From contig UZAE01000377.1 in assembly GCA_900617975.1 (NCBI GenBank), positions 1 to 24,841 of the forward strand: a DNA stretch of 24,841 nucleotides, in the 5' to 3' direction. The position numbers and the translations under genes are program-made. Of this stretch, positions 11,374-20,802 are shown in pieces (within the stretch, counting starts at the first letter, position 1; each line of letters starts with the position of its first letter). The stretch is from Rodentolepis nana. Taxonomy: Eukaryota > Platyhelminthes > Cestoda > Cyclophyllidea > Hymenolepididae. The notes below the pieces were generated by a model. The model ran no database searches. It was not told the DNA's origin and worked only from the letters and a program-made list of their open reading frames with translations.

Positions 11374-12307
11374 CTGAGAGTTAAGAAGAAATTGTTATTT
11401 GAAAGACAATCTTATGATAGATAGAATGAACATATTTCAAAACACCCCCACGAGTAGAGAGATATTCCAAGGTTAGCTTGATTAGAGAACAACTATTTCA
11501 CCGCTCATATTAACCTCTTGAAATACACTAATGACTTAGCTTTCAACGAAATACAAGATAAATTATGTACGCTACTTGTTTAGTTGCTGAAAAACCAAAC
11601 AAACCACTTAGGGAGATTAGGTATAAGTTCCAGATAACAACATTAAATGTAATCTAAGCTAGATACTCACTCCGGTTCCTTTTAGTATCAATATTTTACT
11701 ACAGCAAATTTGGTTCCTTTTATAGGTGAATACATAATGAATAGAACATTGTACTTGTGTACTTTAGGAAGTGCCGTGCATGCCTAAACACAAATGTGAG
11801 GCCTCAGATAAATGTTAGTGTTGACACCGTTTAGATACGAACGATCCTGCCATGAAAAAAAACGTAATAAACAAAATCCAGTGGTTTGTTATTTGGGCTG
11901 GTGGAAAAGTAATTGCATGTCACGGTCTTGGGAAGATTTCAGGAGATCCCTTCTCTAGCACATAGATTTTACGCGTTCACCAACAAGTTCCAAGCGAACT
12001 ACATGGATGAACTTATTTGGACGTTGGTGCTGAACTAAAATGAGTCATTTAGAGTTAAGTACTGGGTTTAGAGAACTCTATAACATTGATCCTAATTAGG
12101 GGATCTAATGTAAAATGAACTTTGTAACATTGGGAAAGTAAGTACTCCGGTGCACCTGTTGAGAGCACTCAGACTCCCATATGAACTACTCATTGCTACC
12201 TATTTTTTGTAGTCATACTCAAAAAGGAGAAAACCTCAACCCAAAACGTGATTTTTCAATATGTAATGCACCAGCTGTGTAATGCAAAATGGTCTGAACA
12301 AATCGGA

Positions 12308-12331
12308 CCCCCCCCCCCCCCCCCCCCCCCC
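12308..12331. repeat. Poly-C run (24 C)
   Basis: The longest homopolymer in the window: 24 uninterrupted C bases in intron 4 of the minus-strand gene, so G24 in its pre-mRNA. The exact length may be affected by sequencing error. Confidence 0.95.
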
Positions 12332-12813
12332 AAGCAGAAACATGAAGCACGCATTCGTCTATTTAGACTTATATTATTTCTATAAAAGATTGAGACGTTG
12401 GAAATATCACAATCTTTTTTCATACCTCCGTTGCATTGGAATTTAGCCTCCTCGTTTCTTCAAGGGAGGGATCTGCAAGGAGGCTTTAATGCAGAGAAAA
12501 TAAAATCATTTCTGGACTTTAACCACGCAAACGACTACGCCTAATTTCCTTTAAGATTGAATTTATCAAGCAGAGGCGCGGGAAACGTAATTCTGGGAGT
12601 AAATCAACTAAATAACCAAAATGGGGCGTGGAAATGATATTTTACTAGCAATCAGTGATTGCTTCGAAAATCTATATTAAAGATATTTCGCTTTGTAAGA
12701 CTTCAAAGTAATGCTCAACATAGCAATCAAGAGACGACAGGAAACATTGCACAGCCTTAAGAAACACCATACACTAAAGATTTGAAATGTCTGATTTTTT
12801 TATTAAAAAAAAT

Positions 12814-12836
12814 AGCACCACACTTGTGGTGGTGCT
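12814..12836. repeat. Short perfect hairpin AGCACCAC / GTGGTGCT
   Basis: Eight-base perfect arms around a seven-base loop. No function can be assigned. It lies about 85 bases from the 17-bp inverted repeat and may be part of the same small element. Confidence 0.7.
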
Positions 12837-12921
12837 TGTCAAGTGCACGAATATCAAACCGAACAGCACCAAATAGTGATCCCTTAGTTAATTCCAGAGG
12901 CAAATACAAACCGAGGAAAGG

Positions 12922-13056
12922 TACTGGAGTTTTCCGAATGTTCGCTCATGGGCAACTCTTATTAGGAAGGCCGGTCATTTGGTTACAAAAAAATAGTTTC
13001 ATGAAATGGAATTTTACGTTTAAACTTCCTGGATGGATTTTCGGAAAACTCCAGTA
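12922..13056. repeat. 17-bp inverted repeat (possible MITE remnant)
   Basis: TACTGGAGTTTTCCGAA at 12922-12938 is exactly reverse-complemented at 13040-13056, giving a 135-bp unit. I see no clear target-site duplication and no transposase. Either a small MITE-like element or a structured repeat would fit. Confidence 0.6.
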
Positions 13057-13169
13057 ATAGGTAGGAATGGTAGAATTTACGTTTCTCAAAACTTATGAGA
13101 TAAATGTTTTTAAACACTGTGCAAAAAAATAGTGATCCAAATAGATATCAACAAGAAGACTTAACTTAC

Positions 13170-13485
13170 TAGTAGGTTTTATAGGACTAGCATCGAGTTT
13201 CGGTAGTTCTGTGACAAAACCCTCGGGAGTTGAAGGTCGCTCCTCCTTCACAGGGGTTTTAGGTCGTTCATCTATCTTATGCTGAGCTTCTGAGATCGAA
13301 ACGCTAACCTCCTGCTTGGACGACAGTGGAAGCTCTACTACCTTCGGTTCTGGTTCATCAGGGGTTGTAATGGATTTAATGACCGAAGTTGCTTTCTTCA
13401 CCTCATCGTCGCTGGAGTCCTCATCCAAGGAGTCGAAACCCTCCCAAGTGAGAGTACTGTAAGCTTTGAAACGCGATGAACTGCT
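13170..13485 (-). CDS. Coiled-coil gene exon 4 (acidic/S-T-P-rich linker)
   Basis: 316 nt. The acceptor TTCCTTTTCTTTACCCATCAG is strong, and the donor is CTA|GTAAGT; the phase runs from 0 to 1. It encodes residues 222-326. It opens SSSSRFKAYSTLTWEGFDSL, then an acidic DEDSSDDEV patch, then a Pro/Glu/Lys-rich stretch with T-P and S-P sites (PDEPEP, KTPVKEERPSTPEG, ASPIKPT). The Ser-Asp-Glu cluster resembles a casein-kinase-2-type acidic motif. The LTWEGFDSL segment is the only aromatic, ordered-looking patch and may be a binding motif. I do not recognise the family. Confidence 0.75.
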
Positions 13486-15170
13486 CTGATGGGTAAAGAA
13501 AAGGAAATAAAACAAGTAGACTTCTCTTAGCTCTATCACATATTAAATAAACTATGAGTGGAGAAAATGTCAAAATATATCCCAATTTTCAGAACAGTAC
13601 TAAGGGCTTCTGACAATAATAATTCATTTATTGAATGTAGCTCAGACGAAGACGAGATAGGAAATCATATTGTAAATAAGAAAGAAACGGTCAAATAACT
13701 TTGTCATTGTTCAAGCGATAAGGTTACCTTTCAAGTAGACGGATACTGTAGTATTGAGAAAACAATTAGTATATGATTCACATGTACCTGAGGCTTGTAT
13801 TTCTGAAAATTATGACCAAAAAGCTTTAAATCCCATTCGATAAATATTAAGAGCATTAAAGAGCGAAAGAGGAAACGCACACTGATGAAACCTAAACTCC
13901 CATTCTACCCTACTGCTGTTGAACAGTTAAATTTGAAATTGACAATAGCAAATGTATATCGGTCTAGTAAACTTCGACTCAGAAGACATTCACGCTGACC
14001 ACTGTGCCATCGGAGCACAATTTCATAGTGACTTAAAAAACCTTAACTCCCAGGCGCTTGTTTTCAATTATCCCTTTTCATATGCATAAAGAAGGTTGAA
14101 AAGGATACAAATACAGCAAAAGGGTCTCCAATTTGTGAGATTAAACCGGTAACTATTACGCTACCACAATTCCCAAATCTATTTAAACCTACTTTTCTAA
14201 AGGAAAAAATGGAGAAGTGGTTTTAGCACGAACTGAAAACTGAACTTTATTAAGACATATGCACTCAAAATACCAAAAAAAACTACTTAAAAGGAAAATG
14301 GAGAAAAAATGAATTCAAACTAAATCAAATTTCACATTCTCAATCTTTGCAGAGTCGCCTACATATACATTTTTCCAGAAAACAAACAAAAATTGAACTC
14401 AACATTTCCTCAAAAGTGGGATTTTGCAGCAAATAAATATAGAATTTTTTTATCAAACATAAGTATTTTATGAAGAATAAATGATGAGATTAAGATCACT
14501 TCTCACGGTATACCTATAGGGCACTAATGAACTCATGAATAGGAAAAAAATCAACTCAGCTACCCTCTTGCGACTCCTTAGTGCGCAGATAAATTTAAGT
14601 CGAAAACAGGTTGTTTAATCGAAGACGTTCATTGATTAATTGACAAAAATGAAATTCAGAAAGACTGAGAACATGCCAAATCAGATTAAACACATTCCCT
14701 GACACTAAATACAGATGCAAGTCATTGGAAGAACTTGTTTATACAATAATTGGATTCATTAAAAAGATATTGCAATGGCGGGCCTCAAACGCAATTTAGC
14801 GAAAAATTTGAGCCAATATTTCGTAAATAGTTCGAATTTAAGTCCATCTGTATTTTGCTGTTATCGATAGACCACCAGGTTCGAATGGAATTATGTTAAC
14901 AGTATGACTAATAAACTAGTAGACATTAAACCCGATTGAAGCTCAGTTCTAGCAAGTACAACGAGTAGCCTTTTCAAAAATAGGCATTTTCTTAAACTCG
15001 AACATATAAATACCATTTCGAACACATTGAAGACCTTCTGAAAATGTCGACTTTTACAATATCAGGTTGCAACGCCTACCTCATTTTCAGATTACAAATG
15101 AGTATTTATACCAATAACCAAACACCTCGAAACGCTTTCGACTATTCCATTTGTACGACACTTACACTCT

Positions 15171-15371
15171 CTAGCCCATAAAAACAACGTTCATTTCCCT
15201 CGTGTTTATGTTTTGTCTTGGGAGCAACAATTCCAGCAGGCACTCAGGCCGACCAACATTCACATCAAGACGAGAAGACGCACTGTTGCTGTCACCCCGA
15301 TAGTTATTTCTGCCTGAAGTTGTTATCACTTTCTCAGTATAGTCTAGTAGTATCAATTGTGCGGATTTACC
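15171..15371 (-). CDS. Candidate alternative terminal exon in intron 3
   Basis: A minus-strand frame of 66 codons follows the acceptor CTGTTGCCAG directly and ends at TAG (15171-15173). Its phase (0) would accept the phase-0 end of exon 3, giving a shorter isoform that ends in a tail starting GKSAQLILLDYTEK and including VGRPECLLELLLPRQN. GC is higher than the flanks. No family is recognised and no polyadenylation signal is evident nearby, so chance is a real alternative. Confidence 0.3.
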   Translation of the reverse strand, partial: GKSAQLILLDYTEKVITTSGRNNYRGDSNSASSRLDVNVGRPECLLELLLPRQNINTREMNVVFMG

Positions 15372-15775
15372 CTGGCAACAGAAACTAAACGTGCTAAATG
15401 AGCTAAGGCATAGAAACGTCAAAGTTCACAAAGTTCGGAAGCAAAAAAAGATGAAAAATCATTCGAATTTCAAATAAAAGATGGAAATATAAATGAACGG
15501 AAACTTACTAGACCCAACAATAAAAGAAATTCGAGAAAATTAAATTGCTTCCTTTCTTCAAAATTTTTTAAAGATATCAATAACACAATCACTATTCAAG
15601 ACTTTGTAAATCCCCCTAATTGCCTTACTCAACCAAAAATGCCACATTCACAGATCATTCAACATACTTTCCCACAGATTGAGGCCGCAGTTTGGCTTAA
15701 TCATGTCAATTTCACAAAGGGTTGTTCAATAATTAGACGTCAGCCAAGAGTATTTAATGTGAATTAACATATTAA

Positions 15776-16460
15776 GTCGTAACATCCCAAGGTTATTACA
15801 ACTTAGACAATAATATGAGTCATCCAGTATCAACAAAATCAAATAATTAAAATCAAATATTGAATAATTAATTTTGGGGTTATTCATAAAGTAAGAGAGA
15901 ACACAATAGAGAACATTAAATGTGACGATACCACTACCACAACTAGACCTACTAATATAATGAAAACTTGCAATTAAAACCCCATTACACATTCCAAAGT
16001 TACTACGACTTAGGGGACCATACACATGCGTAACTAAAGTAACACTGAGGAGTCATCCAGTGTTGAGAGTACTAAATAATTAAACTCAAATATCAAGACG
16101 CAATTAGTAATTAAAATATTCACTATCAAGAGGTATCATTTCAAAAGCATTGCTATAATGAGTGATCACACTTATAAAGGATTAAATAAACCATCAGATA
16201 TAAGACTTAGTAAGCTGTAAAACTAAATATGCTTACTGCATTGTAAATAAAAAATTATATTGGGTCATAAACCGTTTAAGTACTCGTATTTATTATGAGA
16301 ACGCCTTAAAAGGCGAATTAATATTAATGATATCAAGTAAAAAAGAGATTGAATCATAACCACAAAGACCTAATCAGAGTAATTATGACGATGTAAAGAA
16401 TAGCGGTAATTAAAACATTGTCACTTTTACGGTTATTGCGACTTAAAGGAGGAGGGAGAG
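15776..16460. repeat. Three diverged copies of a short repeat
   Basis: Related segments at 15789-15807 (AAGGTTATTACAACTTAGA), 15996-16014 (AAAGTTACTACGACTTAGG) and about 16429-16446 (ACGGTTATTGCGACTTAA) recur. The last two are both preceded by AATTAAAAC about 20 bases earlier, and the first two are followed by GAGTCATCCAGT and AAATAATTAAA. They look like old copies of one repeat of about 200 bp or more. Confidence 0.5.
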
Positions 16461-16624
16461 GGTTAAAAAATTCAAATAAAAGGTCAGTCACGCAGCATCA
16501 GCGTTGGCAGATGAGATAATAGAGATATGAAATAGCCAATGCGAAGAAAAAGTGGGCGTCGACAACTTAGCCTAGGTATCTTTCGTCTCCTTGTTGGGTG
16601 TGGCACGGCCACATAGTATAGAAA

Positions 16625-16668
16625 GATGATGGTGATGCTGCTGCTGATGATGATGATGATAACGATGC
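16625..16668. repeat. GAT/GCT trinucleotide simple repeat
   Basis: Imperfect run of GAT, GGT and GCT triplets in intron 3. No stop-free exon context supports coding. Confidence 0.85.
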
Positions 16669-17332
16669 TACGTCAACCCAAAGCATTTGCTTAAACCATT
16701 CCTTAATTAATTTCAATGCGAATCTGAGAGTAGGAAGGGGGATTTACGACTAAACCTAGTAATCAAACGCTTCAAATTGTAAGCAGATGAATACGTAAAA
16801 GAGAATTCCTTCGCATTATAAAGCAGGCTACCGTGCTGAGACTAATTGAGGGGAGCAACAATATTCTTAAAAACAAGAAAACTTAAAAATATCAGCCCCA
16901 ATGCTAGCAAATATATGGCAAGTATATTTGGAATGCTACGGGTTACTTCAGAGAGGGAAAACAATTAGAAAGTCTTAAAGAAGATCACAAGACAGAAAGA
17001 AATATCACTGTAAACAACAGAAAAATGTTGTAACAACACATGTTTTCTACTTGGACTTCGTCGATAAGATTTTAAGAACCGAAGGTATAATTCAACGAAC
17101 AACCCCCAACCTTTAGACATTAAAACTAGGTATCTACCTGTACGGCCGGCATAGCGTCCAAATCCATTCAAGAAAGCCTTCGCCAATATTAACCTCAGTA
17201 GAGGTTGTATCACGGGATTTTACTGATGAGAACAACTAATCCTGTCATCTTCGTATACCTAACTTAACAAATGCATTTAACCATTAAGCACACTTAATGA
17301 TAAACTTAGCTAAACTTAATAAGCCCCATAAT

Positions 17333-17344
17333 GGGGGGGGGGGG
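17333..17344. repeat. Poly-G run (12 G)
   Basis: Uninterrupted G run after AAGCCCCATAAT, within intron 3. Confidence 0.95.
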
Positions 17345-18040
17345 TATTTTAGAATGAGTCACCAACCAAATCACAGCCAAATAGGTGTGGCAACGACGTC
17401 TAAGGGGAGAGTAGCGATTGTGCACAATTCAACGCCGTGGACATCTATATTTTGGCGAGGAGATCACATGAATAAGCGACTTGGCAAATCAAGAGAATCT
17501 AGCGAGGCGTTTATGCTCACGCCACTTCCTAGGGAACTATTACTGACTAGGGCACACTTCTTAGCCCTCGTGCTCATTTTAGCTTATGGGAAAAAGAAAA
17601 TGAAAATTAAGAAATATGTTTAATAAAACCACCACAGAAAGGAGCCTCATATCGTCTTTAGACGCTTTTTCTGACCATGACATAGTGATCAGCACTAATG
17701 TGGATTTTGTGTATTCTATTGAGAAAGGAGAAAGGTAGAGCGGGGCACATTCCATTCTCATTGCATTATAGAAACCATGGCGTTACCTTTCATGCAAGAA
17801 AAGGCTAGAATAGTATGTTTGAGTTAGATTCAAACTACCCAGCAAAATAAACGGCATTCGCAGAAGCACTACTATCAGGAAGTGACATCTAGAACCAAGG
17901 TTAAAGAAGACAATAATTCAACTCCCTGGACATAGAAGACATTAAGATAGAGTATTTAATAAAATAAATTTAAAGTTTAAAGATTTTCCCTCATGTTTAC
18001 TGACACTAACATACTAAAAGTCGAGAGGAAGTAAAACAGG

Positions 18041-18053
18041 CTCTCTCTCTCTT
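18041..18053. repeat. CT microsatellite (short)
   Basis: Six CT units near the 5' end of intron 3 on the minus strand. Confidence 0.85.
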
Positions 18054-18703
18054 TAAATACAAAGGGTTCAAATTGTAACAAAAGCGACATTCTAAAGAAT
18101 TAATGGAGATCAACGAGGAACTAAGAGATCGTTCCATACATATCCAACAATGAAGAGATCGTTCTTAGAAAAGTCAATAAAAATCTGAAGAAAAGGTTAC
18201 TCTCTCTCGACGAAGATAAACGTCGAGGTTAATAATAATTCGGAGATTAATCCTAATAATTCGCACAACCATGAGACGCTCGTGCGCTCGGTCAAGCTGT
18301 AGATGCCTTATTAAATTATTCCTAAAGGAAAGAAGAGAAATTATAAATGAGTGTAAGCGTCGCTATTATAGTAAGCTCTTCATTACTGCCAATGATCGTA
18401 TTATCAACATTGGCATTAATCAATCCAGATATCAAGAGTTCCTTTAGGCATTATTTATTACCAAAACTACTAAAATAATTTCAAATACTTTAAGATTATT
18501 AAGTGAAAGAGAAATAAACCCTGGCGGAAGAGTTCGTTAAGAAAAATGAACATTTTAAAGAATTTTGCTACAAGCTCTTAGCAAGAGAACAGCTCAATTA
18601 CTATCACGTCTGGCAGTAAAAATAAGGCATTTTCCGAGTAAGAGATGAAGCTACTTTCTCCTTTTAGACATTAAAAAAATCATTTCCAAAATAAAACACA
18701 TAC

Positions 18704-18978
18704 TTGAACTTTATCCATTGATGACTTGAAAGGAAACGGGGACATTGCATTCAGCATAGTCTCTGAAGTCCGCTTTTGGAGTGCAGCATCAGGAGGCTTA
18801 GTAACCATGGCGGAATATTCTGACGTTTGATTAACGGATCGATGACGTGTGAGATCAATAAATGCCTTTTCTGCCTTCTTTGCGCGTTCATTCGACTCAG
18901 CTATCTTCTCATTACAATCCTTTTTTACTTCGTCAATAATTGCATTATAGGCATTGTTTTCCATTTGCAAACGTTCAG
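18704..18978 (-). CDS. Coiled-coil gene exon 3
   Basis: 275 nt. The acceptor TTACTCCTTTTAG completes an Ala codon with exon 2; the donor is CAA|GTATGT, leaving in phase 0. It encodes residues about 130-221. It continues the main coiled coil (AERLQMENNAYNAIIDEVKK, then a Lys/Glu/Ala-rich helix NEKIAESNERAKKAEKAF), then turns into a Ser/Thr/Pro-containing linker ending MSPFPFKSSMDKVQ. The long alternating charged helix indicates a dimeric coiled coil. Confidence 0.8.
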
Positions 18979-19011
18979 CTAAAAGGAGTAACCAGAAAAA
19001 ATAGCAAATAC
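18979..19011 (-). other. 33-nt micro-intron, divisible by three and stop-free
   Basis: Between exons 2 and 3. It has GT at its 5' end (GTATTTGC), a T-rich body and CTTTTAG at its 3' end. If retained, the reading frame stays open and inserts GICYFFWLLLL, a hydrophobic patch that would break a highly charged coiled coil. That contrast is the main reason to call it an intron. Its length fits the very short intron class I recall for tapeworms. Confidence 0.75.
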
Positions 19012-19197
19012 CTTGCTCCTTTAGAGTTTCAAGTTCTCTTCGAAGGCGATTTTGTTCATGAAGAGATTCACTTAAACGAATCTGAATTTCGAAGTCCTTA
19101 GGATAATCCTCGATCTCAGTCTTCATAGCCTGCAGAGCCTCCACTTCGGTGGCAAGAAGGGAACGCCATTCCAGAATGGCACATAGATGCTCATGCA
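19012..19197 (-). CDS. Coiled-coil gene exon 2
   Basis: 186 nt, phase 1 to phase 1, between the acceptor TTATTTGTTTTCAAG and the donor CAAG|GTATTT. It encodes residues about 68-129: HEHLCAILEWRSLLATEV, then EALQAMKTEIEDY, then a heptad-type helix LHEQNRLRRELETLKEQ. Leucine and charged-residue spacing is typical of a coiled coil that continues into exon 3. No enzyme motif is present. Confidence 0.8.
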
Positions 19198-19269
19198 CTT
19201 GAAAACAAATAAATATCCAACAATCAAGAAGAGAAAATAAATAGATTGACGGGTGTTGAATAAGCTTAC

Positions 19270-19471
19270 GAGGACTGAGGGCTTGATCACCCACATACGG
19301 AGATACAGAATTCTGGTAACACTGCTTGAAATGTTCGAAATATTCTGTTGATCCAAAAACCTCGCACAGCCTCCTGTAATACTCATTGCTCCTTTCATCC
19401 AAATATTGTACCACCTTATTGAAACACTCATCTTTACCATTAACTAATTCTTCCCGAATACAATCAGTCAT
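19270..19471 (-). CDS. Coiled-coil gene exon 1 (first visible coding exon)
   Basis: The chosen start is the ATG at 19471-19469, followed by TDCIREELVNGKDECFNKVV. The exon ends C|GTAAGC in phase 1. It encodes residues 1-67, including DERSNEYYRRLCEVFGSTEY and FEHFKQCYQNSVSPYVGD, a helical, Cys/Tyr-rich region with no family I recognise. The frame is open for 14 codons upstream of the ATG, and an AG lies about 26 bases before it. The exon could therefore be internal, with the true start further up, or the AG could be a 5'-UTR or trans-splice acceptor. Confidence 0.7.
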
Positions 19472-19929
19472 AATTTGGAATACATATGTTAAAGTGTACC
19501 TTGGTAAAACCAATAACTGAATTTGATGCTTATCAAGTGCGGGTTGATTGTGATCATTTTAAACAAGCTCTATTTATTCGAACTTCAAAATCAAACTACT
19601 TATAAGACGTCATTTGTGACTTATAAATTGCACATTTTCTTAAACATACGAAAATTTAAAATTATCAATTAATGTATTAGTTTTGTTTCTAACTAAACAA
19701 GTAGAGTCGATACCTAAACCTATTCCGTTAAATCTAAATAATTTAAAGGTTTAAATTACCATAAAAAGAATATGAACGAATGACTAAATTTGTCAGTCAC
19801 TTCCTAAAAGGAAGATTGCAATTAACTTTAGTAAGATCTAAATTCATTCGATAGGCAAGGAAATGGCAAAATTGACATGGGTTTTACTTAAAATACTTGA
19901 CATCCAAGTTTACTACAGTTATATTCCAG

Positions 19930-19951
19930 CCCCCCCCCTCTCCTCTCCCCC
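19930..19951. repeat. C-rich tract (9 C, then CT-rich)
   Basis: A C9 run followed by TCTCCTCTCCCCC in the intergenic region. Same class as the other G/C runs. Confidence 0.85.
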
Positions 19952-20687
19952 AAAACATGAAATAAATTGTTATTAGATTTTCAGTTTGAAGGTCCCAATA
20001 AAAATGCTTCACCCTGTATATCGACAGAAATTGTATAGTATTATAATGGCAAATGCTGCCTTTTGCCACATCGCATAATGCAAACATACCTATTAGTAAA
20101 CTGCCTTAAGACTTGTTTGAGGGTGCATTGGAAGACTAAGAACGATAGTCGTAAAGGCTCAAAAATTGGCTCACATCCATTTTAACATTTTGGGGATTTA
20201 GCAGTACCCACATTCTACTGCCAAAATATAAATGGTCTATTATTGGCTACCCGGGTATGTTATCCTTAGCTTAATTGCCGCAGTAGTCAGAAATTTCACT
20301 TATGGATCAGAATTCAACTAAAGTTACGAAGTCATAAGTGAATAAAATGCTGAAAGCGGTAATGAAGGAAGCGAAGGAGGTTACACATATAAAACCATGA
20401 CAGTTGTTGCTAATTTAATCTGTTTGACTTAAAGTGTATCCTTATAATAACATTATAGCAAAGCGACCTCCAATTCTGATTATAGCACAACTTCTCTTCT
20501 TTACGAAATCCAGATAGTTCGTGATTCAATAAGTTCGATATGTTTAAAAATGTATTCACTATTGTTAGTGACTTTTAAAGGTCTTTGCACAGTTGCTTTG
20601 ACTTTTGTGATCCTTCAATGTACATGAAATAGTGCAAGTCGTCTTTGTATGAAAAATTCGAAGTAAAGGCTGAAATATTAAACGTAC

Positions 20688-20802
20688 CTTTATAAAGACC
20701 GAATTCAAATAGCCCGATATTCCAAAACTGTCCTGCGGATTTCCCTCGGAAATTGCTATAAAAATGCCGACAGATCAGCAGTCTCAAAGTTCTTATGTTC
20801 AT
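20688..20802 (-). CDS. Candidate first exon with presequence-like N-terminus
   Basis: An ATG at 20802-20800, with an in-frame TGA shortly upstream, opens 38 codons that end at a good donor, AAAG|GTACGT (phase 1). The peptide begins MNIRTLRLLICRHFYSNFRG. It has five Arg/Lys and no acidic residue in its first 30 positions, as in mitochondrial targeting peptides. Downstream exons on the minus strand can be imagined (acceptors near 20147 and 20017) but are not convincing. It may be a small nuclear-encoded mitochondrial protein or chance. Confidence 0.25.

Larger units (their letters stand above)
11374..13169. other. Intron 4 of the coiled-coil gene (1796 nt)
   Basis: No coding exon seen. It holds a 24-base C run (12308-12331), a short hairpin (12814-12836) and a 17-bp perfect inverted repeat spanning 12922-13056. 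Confidence 0.55.
13486..18703. other. Intron 3 of the coiled-coil gene (about 5.2 kb)
   Basis: The largest intron of the model. It holds one candidate extra exon (15171-15371), diverged repeats around 15776-16460, a GAT/GCT simple repeat (16625-16668), a G run (17333-17344) and a CT run (18041-18053). A plus-strand open frame at 17297-17623 has slightly higher GC but matches nothing I recognise. Confidence 0.5.
3273..19471 (-). other. Gene span: unrecognised nine-exon S/T-P-rich coiled-coil protein gene
   Basis: Nine exons on the minus strand (19471-19270, 19197-19012, 18978-18704, 13485-13170, 11373-11010, 7596-7545, 6580-6377, 3532-3440, 3366-3273) join in frame into 595 codons. Junction phases are 1,1,0,1,2,0,0,0 and every boundary is GT..AG. 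Predicted layout: N-terminal helical part (1-67), long coiled coil (about 68-175), low-complexity S/T-P-rich middle (about 180-405), second short coiled coil (about 408-465), and a disordered C-terminal part with a CPNC pair (545-548). I do not recognise the family. A cytoskeletal, centrosomal or trafficking scaffold would fit the architecture but is not shown. Extra exons inside the long introns cannot be excluded. Confidence 0.7.

Noticed and set aside
12782..13057. 91-codon plus-strand frame
   Set aside because: It overlaps the inverted-repeat element, ends within its right arm and matches no protein. It is better explained as repeat sequence.
14870..14890. B-box-like GGTTCGAATGG on the plus strand
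   Set aside because: No A-box or cloverleaf stems lie at the right distance upstream; an isolated match to a short motif.
17297..17623. 108-codon open frame, plus strand, slightly GC-richer
   Set aside because: It begins just before a G run, contains low-complexity Gly from that run, ends in a Lys-rich A/T translation and resembles no family. No splice or initiation context supports it.
19123..19440. 105-codon minus-strand frame
   Set aside because: It is out of frame with coiled-coil exons 1 and 2 and runs through the intron between them; a shadow.
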